DNA of 64,000 nucleotides from Molanna angustata (lineage: Eukaryota > Arthropoda > Insecta > Trichoptera > Molannidae). Location: positions 12,832,253 to 12,896,252 of the forward strand of contig OY754973.1 in the NCBI GenBank assembly GCA_963576475.1, given 5' to 3'. Below, piece by piece: positions 11,546 to 26,387 of this stretch (position 1 is the first letter of the stretch; every line of letters starts with the position of its first letter). Under the pieces are notes generated by a model. It was not told where the DNA came from, ran no database searches, and saw only the letters and a list, made by a program, of their open reading frames with translations. Position numbers and translations under genes: made by a program.

Positions 11546-14500
11546 TACTGAGTATTGGTCGTAAGAGAATATCGTGGCATTAAAATCTCAGGCTGTGATT
11601 CAGGATTCTAGATGCGGTGTCACTAATAAGTTTGGTGCGAGATCGTGATGAGTTTGGCGTGATGGTCGTCTAGCTCCGTTAGGAGCGGCACGAGAACAAG
11701 AAGAAGACGAATGATAATATTACGTTTCTCGTCTTTAAATAAAACATTTAAGTATCACATGGAAAACGTGGATTTTTTTTGTTGAAAACATAACTTAGAT
11801 AATATGGTGACATCAAAATGTATAAAAGAAATATTTCATTTTATATCCGGATTAGGTATATTACGTGATGCGAAAAAATCAACTCAATGGATAATAATAT
11901 ATTAGATTTTCACCGAAAGAAATCCATGTATTTACAGATTTGTAGCCATTTTTGGATTCAACGTAATGGACTACTCTTGGCGCTTGTCCAAAGGGGAAAG
12001 TTGTAAAAAGTAACGTATATTATTATAATTATCATAATATCACATTATACAACCATGATTATATCAAAAGTAGGTCTTTTGGATATGGAAACATGAACGG
12101 ATGTGTTTCCCAAATGTCTTTCCTTTATGAGTTAAAATAACGTTTCACTTTTATGTTTTAAAAGGTTCCCTATCGCTGTTTGGTACGTCATTCGACCACA
12201 GTCACATTCATCTTATTTAATTTGTATTTTTTACTGCCTTTGAATTTTTCATGTTGGTTTACTGGTCGGATGATCTCACTTTTGTCTAGGAATAGTTATT
12301 TCTCGACTCGGCCTAATCCCCACGAAGAAAACTTTTCTCGAAGAAATGTAGCTTCGAGGATTTATATTAAATTTATACGTATTTTTTATGACTGAATTCT
12401 TAGTCCGCTTCACAGCGTAAACCCTTTGGTGTATCGAAGGGCACGCATATATGTATGTACATTCTCTTGGAAATTCGCTGAGAATTTTTTTCTGACAGTA
12501 ACACACTTATACGTTCGTAAGACTAGAAACAAACTAGAAAACAAAAGATTTGTCCTTAAGTCGGCGCCAGACAATCGGAAAATTCTGTGGCTTATTTTAA
12601 GTATCGAAGATTTATGTGACGCTTGCGGTTTTTCGAAATTCAGAAATTCCAACTTGTAACGATCACCATTGAAAATGCTAACAAAGATTTACGCTCTAAT
12701 TCCTTCGATTAATAATACAAAGCCTTAAAACGACCAAGAATCCTTTTCTTTTATTAATCGTAAATATAAAACAACAGTGATGCGATCGTAGCTCACGTTA
12801 AACTAAAATTATAAAATCTTTTTGAGTATAGCCAAAATTGTAAAACCTTTTTAATCAAATGTTAAATACTTAATATGCTCTAGTGCTCAAATGTAAGGTA
12901 TACCGATTGAATGGATGCCAAAGTTTCTTCAATCATAGCATTTGATTCCTGCTAATTAGTTATTCCACTACATTGTGATGTGTTTCATATATAAAAAAAT
13001 ACCATATTTTAGTTTTCAAATCTTTAGGAAATAAATTATGGCTAATAAGCTATCTGGGAGCTTTTCCTTTACTTTACCCACAATTCTTCCTATATCAATT
13101 TTGATTTAACTAGCTCCACTACTTAACTTGATAATATCTTGGTTACTTGTCTGATGCTGTACAAGTAAAACGATAAAAGTCAATGACAGTCTGAAATTAA
13201 TTCTGCCTACCTGATGTGTTCACTCTCCTCCTTATCACCTACGATCAAAATATTCTGCAATTTCTATCACTTTTTAGTTAATCCCTTGAATACGATTAAA
13301 GAAAACATTATCGTTTTTTTCGCTTTTTATTTGCCACCTGGATCAATATAAATATTTTATTTCAAATTGTGACTTTACGTATCTAATTGTTGAAACAATT
13401 TCAGCATTTCCAGCCTTGAAGTTCCACTTGATTTTATTTATTCATATCAAAAATTTGGCCATATTGGAAATTACACCTCTGTACATGATCTAACAGAAAA
13501 ACAGCAAATCCAGAGGCCGCTGCCTATTGTCATCCATGTGATCAACTTAGTCTCTCCAAAAAACCTTCTGTTACGTACATATATAAGACTGACTATAAAG
13601 ATTATACTAGGCAAACTATAGATCACCGGACGGAATATATCTATGTAGACTTTCCGGTCTCAACACTAAAACTACATAATATGTTCACAGGCAGAACCAT
13701 CCAGAATATTTTTCTAGTAAAACAGGGAAGATTAGTTCAAAATCATCATACCAAAAAAAATACAACTGCAGCGCAAAAATTACTGTCATGTTGGGGAATA
13801 TTATTTCACAATAACCTGTCCACTTCCGTTAGAAAATTAAAAGATTAAAATAAACTTAGAATAATAAACTTAATGTCCCTTTATAAACCAACTCAAATCA
13901 ACCGCTGACCTTACAAGAGTCATAATGGAGTAATAATCTTAATAGTATCGCAGCCATAATCACCGTCATGATTAGAGAAAATGTGTTACTTAATGTTTTA
14001 TGGGAATATGGCTGCCAAGTTAATACACTATCAGCATCATGGTGTTATACCGATGTCCACTTTATCACAAATTAAACTGTTTTATACACGAAAGGTCACA
14101 TTTTCAGTGGCAATTTTATTTACTAGAAACCCAAATTTAAGTCTTTATCTTTATTATTTTGTCCTCTCGGAATCTTAGAAAAATATCACATAAAAAAGGA
14201 TGATAACTCAAATCCCTATATCTTTTTTGCTCGAGTAGGTTTCTGAAAATAGGTAGTTTAAGATGTATCTCCCCCATTTTACCCCTACTAAAAAAAACTC
14301 CTCCCATCATTCCTCTTCAAATTAAATTTTATCTCTGTGTTGGCAATTTTATATTTATTTTTAAATTATTCGTCGCCTCTGAAGGAGAGTTAGTATGATC
14401 GAAATCGCTTAGATTTTAATTATAAATTCATGTGGAATATGACTATGGTTATAATCATATTATATACTAATGATCGTTCAAAGGTTGAAATTCGACCGTA

Positions 14501-14879
14501 ATTCATTATATTTTTAAGTTTGAAAAGTGATTGGAAGATCTATGATGGTAAAAAAATCATGTCAAATCTATTAATCAATCGGTGCAAAGTTTTTTTTTCA
14601 CATATTGGTAAGTGTAATTGGTACTATTTATATTGTTTCACAGTAGATTATATATTTTTCTTTAACATATTTTGTATTTGAATTTAAAACAACTGCATTA
14701 AGCATTACGTGTTTGACATTGAACGTGTTTGTATGGAAGTAAACAATGTGTGGTTTGATGTGAATTTTTTTTTCAATTTAATTCAAGTATTTGTTAAACA
14801 TATTGTAAATAAATTTTAGCTTTCTGCACTTTAACTATGCCCAATCTCACACTTTTTTTTTTCAGAAGTTTTCGTTTCA
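11546..14879. other. no recognised gene
   Basis: Mostly AT-rich single-copy sequence. At 12180-12660 open frames overlap on both strands with no domain I recognise and no splice context. At 13480-13800 decayed frames look vaguely retroelement-like but cannot be named. Confidence 0.45.
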
Positions 14880-15345
14880 CGTAGTAATATATAATAATAA
14901 TAATACAATCCAAAGATGGTATTAATGCACAGCACTAGCAGTGAAAGAAAACGACAACTAAAAATTATACTGGAATAGAGACATTATCACAAACAGAACA
15001 AACCTACACAACCTACCAGACATTACTCTAATTGACAAAATACATAGAAACACATATCTATTAGAAATATCAATACCAAACACATCAAATCTACAAAAAC
15101 AACATTTGGAACAAAATCGACAAATACATAACGTTAGAAGAACAAATAAAATCTCAATGGAAACAAGAAAAAGTAACAATAGTCCCGATAATATTATCAT
15201 CTACAGGCATCATACCAAAAACACTCCAAAAAAATATAGACTTACTAAAGTTACCCCCATACGTCATCAACAACATACAAAAAACTACGATAATCGACAC
15301 GTGTAGGTACTATAGTCAGGAAATTCTTACAGGTAACACTTTAAA
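14880..15345 (+). pseudogene. non-LTR retrotransposon C-terminal fragment
   Basis: Two frames together read NRTNLHNLPDITLIDKIHRN, TYLLEISIPNTSNLQ, then LEEQIKSQWKQEKVTIVPII and LSSTGIIPKTLQKN, ending IIDTCRYYS. The pattern HN-PDI-L-DK ... IAIPN ... QW ... VPIIISSTG-IPK-L is a common arthropod retrotransposon C-terminus with nuclease-like PD-D character. A frameshift separates the halves and the polymerase part is missing. Confidence 0.7.
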
Positions 15346-15604
15346 CAATTACACAAATTTAATTTTTATTATTACCATCATAAATTACATACATAACAAC
15401 TAAATAACTTCAGAACTCCTCCGTTGTTTAGTTTATGTTTACCGGTTACTCCGCGAAGAGACTGAATAAAAATAATAATCAACACTTCCTTGCACCCTGC
15501 GCAAGTGGAGAGTTTATTGTCCAATGGCAATAAACTCTCCAACTAACCAGTGTTTCTAGCCTAGAGAAGCAATATAAGTGTGAGAAATTAATTTAAATAA
15601 ATTT

Positions 15605-16080
15605 CTCCTATGCTGTGGATCGAACCCAGGACGCCAGCACAGAAACTAAATTATAGATCGGATAATAGATTGATTCGAATAACATTAACGACGATAAAAG
15701 GAAAACTAGAGTGATCGAACGAACAAAGATTCACAATCATCGGCTTCGTTTAGGAAATCTATGTATGATGTGTACCGCAAAGGCAAAGTCATCCTCGGAA
15801 GTAATTATAAAAATAAAAGAAATATTTATAGATGACAATATCAAGAAAAGAATATCTCTCGTTAGATAGTAAATGTGAAATTAAAGAAAAATAAAAACGG
15901 TAAATCAAAAGGTAAATTAATTTATGTTATTTCTAATTGCTTTTCGGGCAACTAACAGGTACTATGACAAATATTAATTTAACACCCACCCAATAACAAG
16001 TTGCCACATTATGGAGACTTACGATATTTATCGCCTCACAGATCCAGACTGAAAATACAATTAAAAACTCTTAAAAACTC
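15605..16080 (-). repeat. SINE family 2 remnants
   Basis: At 15608-15630 GTGGATCGAACCCAGGACGC resembles a tRNA-type B box. At 15935-16080 the strings GCTTTTCGGGCAACTAACAG, CCCACCCAATAACAA and CACAGATCCAGACTGAAAAT are the reverse complement of the SINE body seen at 45240-45360. The two parts may be one broken element or two. Confidence 0.5.
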
Positions 16081-17635
16081 ATGATTCTTATTGAGTTTCC
16101 ATTTCAAACATTCGTATCATTTTTAGGTTTTAGTCTAAATACAAATTAATAATTGTGTTTATGAAGAAATTTACACTATTTGAAAAAGTCAAGTCGATTC
16201 CCCGATAATGTCATGTGTTTGAGACGATCAGACCTAACGGTTTGTGCTTTGAACTAACTATAAAACATAGGTTTATCTACGGTTAAATATATTTTATTTT
16301 TCGTATTGGTTTATTTCCGTAGGCTGGGATATTTATCGTGTGAAGTTCTCGTACCATTCCATAATTTTCTTACACCCACCGTCCATCCGTTAAGCTTTAC
16401 GTAGATATTTCAAATAACGCCTCCCGGTGCAAAATATTTCGAACCAATTTTCCCGAATACGACAACTGTGCACATTCTCGTGCCAAATGTAAAGTTGTGC
16501 AAAGTTATTCGCAAGACAATAGGCGACAAATCAATTTATTGGCCGAGGGAAATACTCATTTTGGTGGCGCCCGTGGCTAAACCAAGAAACAAAGAGAGAT
16601 GTTTTGGGCGAAAACTGAATCAATAAAATTATGTAATCAACTACCTTCCTCATAAGCAGTCCCATTTCTTTTTCAAACAGTTCATTGAAACTCGTTATAA
16701 TCTACTGTCGCTCAGTCGAATGCGTTCTTTATGTTACGTGTCCATTTATTATTTTTAACAGCGTTCCCGAAACAAGTTCTGCTTCGTTGCATAAAATCAT
16801 TATAACGATTGATATTAACTTAAACTACATACATATATATTATATAGAATCTGTTATATTTTATAAAGAATATTTATTGAAACTTACCAGATATATAATG
16901 GAATTGGTTGGATATGTCTGTAAATAATAGTGTATCTATGAATTACTTCAAATCATATACTTGAATTTATGAAATAAATATAAGGAATACAATATTTAAC
17001 AATTAAATAATCATATTTAGATACTTACTCTTTAGAAATCGACCGACAACGTGTCTTAAATTGTTTTACTTCTTCATTTGCTTATCCACTTCCCAAATCC
17101 TGATTAGGTACTTCACATATAATCATAAACATAATAGGTCAGAGGGTGCTGAAAACAAAATATAACCATTTGACCCGGAAAATCGGACAGTCTGCTTAAT
17201 TTACATATTATACTACAAGTAGGATACCGTTCTGATGGACTTGTTCCAACATCGTTGAATATAATTCCAACATGGTCGCTTTTTGCGCTACAACGGTTGC
17301 CAAGTGCATTCACCGAACAATACGATGGAAAATTAAGATAAGACCACTCCACGATCCCAGGCGCCGAGGAATAATTTAATATAAAGTGGACCACTTCTAA
17401 GTATTTGGGAACACTCGCCTCTCTCGCAGTTCTGAGTCTCCGACGGATTAAGATCTTTATTGGTTTTTGAATTTTATTGCGAAATTCAAAGTGACAAAAA
17501 ATTAATCTTGAAAGGTTTTATAAGAGCAAATTGACAGCGACGTTGAAAATGATAAACAGACAAAATTAAGCAAGAATTATATTATTAGAAATGTACCTAC
17601 ATAATGAAATCAAACATAGTTTTAATCCAAGTAAT
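16081..17635. other. single-copy block, possible regulatory DNA
   Basis: No gene. The part 16290-16625 is richer in G and C and free of simple repeats, unlike the surroundings, so it could be conserved non-coding DNA. The rest is AT-rich. Confidence 0.4.
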
Positions 17636-17785
17636 GAGTTTACAATAAGGTCCTGAGCGCTTTCAATGATTAGACCATAATCAAACGAGACGACAATTTA
17701 CCACAAAATGAACCATATTTAATGATCAGTACACAGTGACTATGGTAAGCTTTCAGTTGTTTAGCCAGGACCTTATTTTAAACTC
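17636..17785. mobile_element. short inverted-repeat element (MITE-like)
   Basis: A 150-bp unit starts GAGTTTACAATAAGGTCCTG and ends CAGGACCTTATTTTAAACTC, so 19 of 20 terminal bases pair. The interior is not coding. Confidence 0.6.
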
Positions 17786-18949
17786 AATATACGGATTATC
17801 AATATGTATGATTTAATTATACTTTTATTGGGTACCTACTTAATATATTTACCATCTGCAAATGAAACAAAATTAGAAGTTCATAATAAAAAATATATAA
17901 AACTCGAGTACAACGTTAATCGTCTAACAAATACAGACTAGAACACATAAAAAGACTGTTTCTTCATATTCGGTTCGAGAGTCAGATATTCAGCTAATTA
18001 AGCCACTTGAGAAAAAAGATGAATAAAAAACCATCACATTAAAATAATTACATAAAATACATACCTACTTCATAGCAATGAGAGATTTGGGAAAGGGTTA
18101 ATAGAAGGCACTGAATTCATTTGTAACTGAAAAATATTCTTAATTTTATCTTTTTTGAATATATGAAGTGAGTTTGACGACATTATATCCAAATTTAGTG
18201 ATTCCGACTACTGCCGAATGTATTTCAAAAGAAAAACTCAGAACTTCTGTATCGTGGATTTTATTATTATGTACACAATTGAATACGTTCGAGAGATGAC
18301 ATAATACGTTTTTATACTGTTATTTTTTCTTTATTCATAAAATTTTATTATTATTTAATATTTATGGTGTTACAGTTAATCGATAAACCGAGAAAATTTC
18401 CAACGGAAATCTACTAAGTCGTAGATATAAACGACTTATGGAAGAAACTTTCTGAAGCCCAATCAATCAACGTAACTCAATACTGTTAGGTAAGTAATCA
18501 GAAAAACTCACCAAGGACATGTCGTAGGCGATGTATTTTCTCGGCATCACACCACTACAATTAATTTAATTTCTTCTTGTAATGTATACAGATTTTTCAC
18601 ATACAATTTACTTGTGCCTATATAATGCCGCGTTGTTGACAAATAAAACGAATTCAGCGTCTGAAAAACGTTCAAATACTGCGTCGCAATGATATATAAA
18701 AATTATAGAAACGTTCTTAGTCTCTTAATTAGTTATGCAAAAAGTACATATGACGCAACCTCACTTAATTCTTACCGCACTCTGGTTACACGAAAGATGG
18801 TGTAGTGTTCGGACGTATTTTAGTAGTTAAAATGCCAGCTGTGAGGCATCGGCTTAGAATAGTGCTTCCACTCTTTTCTATTATTGTTTTCGAGTGTCCC
18901 GTAAGAGCCTGGAAATCGAAAATACAACAGGCAACAATTATAACATCTC
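17786..18949. other. no recognised feature
   Basis: AT-rich sequence; no exon or clear repeat seen. Confidence 0.45.
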
Positions 18950-19125
18950 ACATAGTTCAGCAATGAGGTTCACCACCGAGACGAGACTGGTGTGTGGGTA
19001 TACACAGATATGTTGTGCTCCCTTGTATAAGGCAATGCACACCCGCACACCTTTCGCTGGTTACCCCACATTGTGGGATATGCCGTGATGGTATGAATGA
19101 ATGAATGAATGAATGAATAAAATGC
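18950..19125 (+). repeat. LINE 3' tail with (ATGA)n
   Basis: CCTTTCGCTGGTTACCCCAC and GGGATATGCCGTGATGGTATG are followed by (AATG)5-like repeats at about 19097-19121. This matches the style of RTE-like tails at 9060-9110 and 63800-63840. Confidence 0.55.
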
Positions 19126-19129
19126 CATA

Positions 19130-22065
19130 TTGTGTGATGAAATTACACCAGAACTGTGAAGGACCGTTCATTTCATGCTGCATATATGAGTTTTCGATAG
19201 TTACTTTTATTTTGAGTTAACGATAGAGTAGTCTTATTTTCTTGTATATGTAGATATCCAGAGGGATTCTGTCGTTGTATTCGCTTTTTCACACACCAAT
19301 AACTTACTTAATATAAGTACCTACGTCTCTTTCACAGTCATTATTTGGTGTTAGAGATAATTATAATGTGATTGTACTGGAGTAAAAGGGAAAATATTTC
19401 TGCAGTGTGTGTCTATAATAAATTGTACTATCTCATTCTCACTTAATGTTTTCTATCGTGTGTGCTCTTTCTTGGCGATATTGTATGAATTCATTAAACT
19501 GTACCATTTTTGTAAAAGCATTTTGTTCTCATATAACGTGTCTATAATATACAAAATGTCATTGCTGCGTCGGCTCTTCTTCATCACTTGCGGAGAAATG
19601 GGATAGAATGGGATTGTCAATACATATATTTATTTCCATTCTTGCATAATGTAATCTACTCCGATGTTTGACACCTTCCGGATATCGCTGTATATTTGGG
19701 GCGCAACCTGTGTTATTTCCAAAATAAATTGAAAACATTTCGGGAGCCATTCTCATCACTTCGCATTTGTATCGATATTTTCAATTCGTTTGGTCAATGT
19801 CGGATCCATGCCGCAGATAACAACCCTCGGGTTTCTCCTATAGAAATATTTTCGCGTGATTCCCCCACCGGTTAGCCCATATCTCCCAACCCCGGCCTAC
19901 CCCACATTTCCTCCAACCGAACCTTCGACCCTTGCTGACCCACTTCTATAAACAATTGCCGAATAAACGATGATAAAACTGATTTTCTATAAATATTTCG
20001 ATTCACTCTTTCCCCATCCGAAAACCAATTTCAATTTGGCCGTGCCGTGTTTAAATTCGAAATTATTAATGTCGTTTCGGGATATAAATTTTACATCCCT
20101 TGTATTATTAATTGTGTTGATACGAATCAGGGTTAAAATTATCTTTATTTAATTATGGGATAAATTCGACTCATTGGTGTACACACCTGATCTTTCATAT
20201 TTATGTTTGTATTCTAAAGGATACCCGCTTTCATTGAAATATTTTGTTTTACATTTTGCAAAGTACTTTTGATGGCATTTTACTTTTTCTGATTCAAACA
20301 AAACAACAATCGTTTGACAAATAAGTGTTTATTCATTAATTTATTGTTGGCTTTCTCCACAATTTGATTCCATCTTTTTCGAAAATGGGATATAACTTTC
20401 CAACCCTTAATGCCATGAATAAATTGGCATCCATCTATGTACATGAAAATTATTATAATATCTATTTTAGGGTCTAGACTCCCTTCGACTTTCAGGTTTT
20501 GTCGTCAAACAGCCACTTCATGGGTTGCTGGCCTTCCATTAAAAGTATATAAGAGAAATTAGCGGCATTAGGGACAGCGACACCAGCATCCGATCCGCCA
20601 ATATATTAATATTGTAGCTTAAAAGTTTTCCTTTAGTGAAATTAAGAACGCTTTGTCTTGTATGGCGCCAATCTGTCGTGACTATCGCAAATCGAGCGAT
20701 AATTAATTTTACTTAAGCTCCTAATGATTGTCAAGTCGTATAAGAAGAAGGTCGTGTAATTAGAGTAAGTGAATCAGACGATGATTTATAAAAAATTGGC
20801 ATGGTTGGGCCAAGATTATTATTCTGCGTGCTTTGGTGGCATCGTGCCAAAGTATCGGTAAACAACAGTTTAAGGGAATCTAGTATGTACTCTCACTCAC
20901 TATCCTGGCGATAGCGAAGAGAGAAACTAAGCGAGGAAAAGTAAACCAATCTGGTTTACTTACTGGCTTTAGAGCGGTGATAAGCAAACAATCGTTCTGC
21001 CAACTCGTCTTTATCAATATTTGCGTTACGATCAGATATTAAATTGCAACCTCCATGTTATTTCTCACGAGTGAAGACGCAAAAAAAATACACGCGATTG
21101 ACAGTTCGAGAGAGCATTTATTTCTTTTAAAACAAAGAGTTTTTGCTTCACTCAGAGCTTCGGCAAATATCTATGACCCTTTGATCTCTATATTTATATC
21201 CTAAAAGTTTTACAGACTAACCGTTTATAAATATTTATTGGTTTCCTTTCGTCTTACATGTATGAATGAAAACAAATAAACATGAAAACTCTGAACACTT
21301 TCAAGAACGAAAACAAATTAATTCTGAACTGAATGATGAATATACAGAAACAGTATTTATTTCTGAGTTACCAAAACAAATGACAACCATTGAAATCGCA
21401 ATTAAATTAAATCAGAAAATAATTTAATGATTTTTATGATTGTGTACGAACATATAGGGTATAGAATATTTGGGCATAAGTATAAGAAAAATAACATTAG
21501 TAAAATTATGTAACATTTAAAATACACAATACTTACTTATATATGTACAATACGTCACATATTTCTTTAGAAATTTCAGGGTGAACGACGGCGTTCCTTG
21601 AAATTTTGAATACAGATGTAATCATATTAAATTTGTATCAATTTTTCCCTACAAAAAATAAATAAAATAACTTCCTTTGTCGGTTTATACAAATTATCAT
21701 GATGCGCCGAAGCGAACTAATCTTAATACCATGGATGAATATTTCAAGACAAATGCCATCTCTTTATTTTTCCAACTGAAATATCACGTTCACAATCTCC
21801 CTCATTTTCCGGTTCATAAATGTGATTCAATATTTTTATTGCAGCTAAACGATCTTCCGCCACCATTTTCTTATTTCACGAAAAACCCATTCATATTTTT
21901 TTCCCGCCTTTTTGTCGTATTCTATAAATGATCATAAATACCTACGCAGCTAATTTATCCAGATTACTGTCATTTATTTGCGTGAGACAGGAGACAGCTA
22001 GTATTGATAGATACATAGAATAACACATTATGTTTTTATACGTGATGTAAATTACTATTTAATAC
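19130..22065. other. mostly single-copy DNA, no gene
   Basis: Long stretch with few recognisable repeats. The portions 19560-20080 and 20340-21130 have more even base composition. No credible exon is found. It could include slo regulatory elements, but nothing in the sequence proves that. Confidence 0.4.
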
Positions 22066-22145
22066 ATAAATGGCATGTAAAGTACTTTTTAATACATACA
22101 TGGCATGTAAAGTACTTTTTAATACATACATGGCATTCATTGTAC
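22066..22145. repeat. tandem repeat, about 32 bp x 2.5
   Basis: The unit AATACATACATGGCATGTAA + AGTACTTTTT is repeated nearly perfectly two and a half times. Confidence 0.8.
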
Positions 22146-22187
22146 GCCATTGCATACATAAATTATTTGTGTAATTATTCTTATGTA

Positions 22188-22265
22188 TTATTCTGACGAT
22201 GTACGTTGCACGAAACGTGTCGATAATCAAATAAGTATAATCAATATATTTAAATACCAACTATT
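22188..22265 (+). repeat. GACGATG...CACGAAAC-type element tail, copy 1
   Basis: TTCTGACGATGTACGTTGCA followed by CGAAACGTGTCGATAATC matches 27472-27525. Strings of this kind are found near the ends of some LINE and Penelope-like elements. The element body is not identifiable here. Confidence 0.45.
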
Positions 22266-22806
22266 TTTATTTATTTGTATTCAAATAATAATAATTCATA
22301 TTATGAAATTATCCAACTGTCGATTTGTTCAGGAGAACTTTGTTCTCTTAATATAGTAGATATAATGAACAATCGGGACGACGGAGTTCGTTTGCCTAGT
22401 ACCTGGAAGAACATTTTATATGACAAACAATACAATAATAATATTAATAATACCATAGCGAAAATAACCCCAAAACACAACAATAATAATATTAATGTCA
22501 CAACTAAAATTAACAATAAATCACAACACAAAAATAATGATAAAATATTATTACCAACGAACACGACAGCAGGTGGGCGTGTCACAAGGAGCCAATCACG
22601 TCGCGCTAACAATATTTGACATAAGCGGCCATCTTGTACGCTACGAGTCACTTGACGGTGAGCTTTCAGTGTGAGTAGACGTGTGTCGCGCGCGTGCTTT
22701 TCGTTAAGTCCTTGAAAATGCCTGGTGATATTCAGGCGAAACGTCGGAAGACAAATGGTCTTAGTCAAGACCTACTGACACGGGAAAACCGAGATAAAAA
22801 TATTAT

Positions 22807-24490
<1,684 letters not shown>

Positions 24491-24873
24491 AATATTCTGA
24501 TTATGATCAGAAATTAATAACTTTTTAATTGGTAGGTTAGTTTCCAAGTAAATATCTGGGGGGGGGGTAAGTCTGGTCAAACAGTGAAATCAAAACCCCT
24601 TTTGATTTCCCATATGCATAAAATTATTCTGATTATGATCAGAAATGAATTACTTTTAAAATGGAAGATTATTCCAATTTTTAATCTGGGGGGCAAGTCT
24701 GGTCAAACAGTGAAATCAAAACCCTTTTGATTACCCATATCATGAATATAATTATCATATGGAGTTCTATAATATGTTAAGATATTATAGAACTCCATGT
24801 GAAAATTATATCTTTGATTTAGGTAATCGTGAGGGTTTTGATTTCACCGATTGACGGGACTTGCCCCCCTGAT
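24491..24873. mobile_element. palindromic MITE with duplicated left part
   Basis: The core 24685-24873 starts TCTGGGGGGCAAGTCTGGTC and ends GGGACTTGCCCCCCTGATC. Its arms pair through GAAATCAAAACCC and GGGTTTTGATTTC, with a central hairpin around GTTCTATAATATG and GATATTATAGAAC. About 132 bp of the left part (from ATTCTGATTATGATCAGAAA) is repeated in tandem just upstream. A second full copy is at 48381-48570. Confidence 0.75.
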
Positions 24874-26333
24874 CGAGACTGATTACGTTCATTTATCGAA
24901 AAAAACATTAGCTTATCTTTTAGAATGTATGAGAATTTAATATGAAAATATTTTTGTCCGAGGACATAATATTTAATCTATATAAATAATATCGTTTTAA
25001 ACTTTTTAACCAATAATATAAAAAATAAATTTATCATTAAGAAAAGAAGCTTACTAATGGTACAATTAACACCTCACTAGGATGTTCTGTGCTGAGGTGT
25101 TCATTTGATAAGTTGCGTGGTATAAATAGTAGATAGTGGAAATTGTTTTTAAATTAAATAATACAGTAAATTGTTATTTTAATAAGTGTAGTAGTTAATT
25201 ATGTTTGATTTGGTGTTATAATGTTATTTATATGTTCCGAACCGATGTTTATATCCATGATATTATGTGTTTTTTGACGTTGTATTTTGTGATACCAGTT
25301 TTAGCGAAGTTAGTTGACAATTGTGTAATTTGATGGCATAATATTTTTAATGTCTGGCTATGTATGGTTTGTAACTTGGGTACATTACGAGTTATGTTAT
25401 AATTTGTTAATTAAAAATTAATTCGTTTTTACTATGAGCGAGTTTTGATACGATACGTTTCAAATAGCTCACTAGTGTTTAAAACAAAGTGGTTTTCTAC
25501 AATCAATATTGTTTAAAAATATTTCGCATAATAAACCTAGAGAATATTATTAATATGACAATTACATTACTCGTTCGTATTATCCCCGAACAATAAAAGA
25601 TGAATAATGGTATACTTATGTCTGATTCGATATTAAATGGATTCCCTAAAAATATTTTTGGAAAGCAATTTAAATTTCAATTCGTTTAACTATCGACTGA
25701 GGGTTGAGATTTCGCAATTATTTAACACTTTTTTGCCATCTTTAATTATTTTCGTTCGTGAGAAGGTACAGAGCGGCGCGGCGTTTGATTATTACGGCGC
25801 AATGCGCTTAAAGGTTATATACAGGGGTTGGAATATGCGACTCTGCAAAAATGTCCAGATACAAAATTGAATTTCACCTAATCTCAAGCACTTAATAGTG
25901 ACCACGAACAAACTTAATAATATTGAATTCAATTTCTAAAATCATTTTTTATATTGAATTCGATTACTAAAATCATTAAGTACCCACCAGACCGGCACGC
26001 CATGAAACGCCGATTCTCGAACGTTATTTTTTTTTAACACTTTTTTCAAAACTGATTTTTTTTTATAAGTGCATACTCATCATGGCGGATTACTTGAAGC
26101 GCGCGCATGGAGGCTTAAAATTTTATAAACATTATATAAAATATACTTGAAAAATCTATAAACATTCTGCAAAATTAAGACGTCATGTTTTATTATATAT
26201 CAGAAAACAGCATTGTAAATTGTGTGTTTACATACTATGGTTTATTTTGTTTTGTTTAGATTTTGAATAAACTTGAAAATGTCTTGCTTCCCGTCCATTT
26301 TCGTTTTCATTCATTGAAACAAATACTATGAAA

Positions 26334-26387
26334 TAGTTTTTTTAAACAAATACTATGAAATAGTTTTTTTAAACAAATACTAATCGA
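26334..26387. repeat. 27-bp tandem repeat x 2
   Basis: AAACAAATACTATGAAATAG plus seven T is present twice in perfect tandem, followed by a partial third unit AAACAAATACTA. Confidence 0.85.

Noticed and set aside
12180..12660. Overlapping open frames on both strands
   Set aside because: No domain, no plausible splice structure; frames on both strands suggest chance.
13480..13800. Possible GIY-YIG-like reading (YKTDYKDYTRQTIDHRTEY)
   Set aside because: The pattern is too weak and broken to assign to a Penelope-like endonuclease.
22365..22619. 84-codon ATG frame rich in Asn, ending VTRSQSRRANNI
   Set aside because: Low-complexity composition near repeat material; no family recognised. It might be a retroelement leader, but evidence is too thin.
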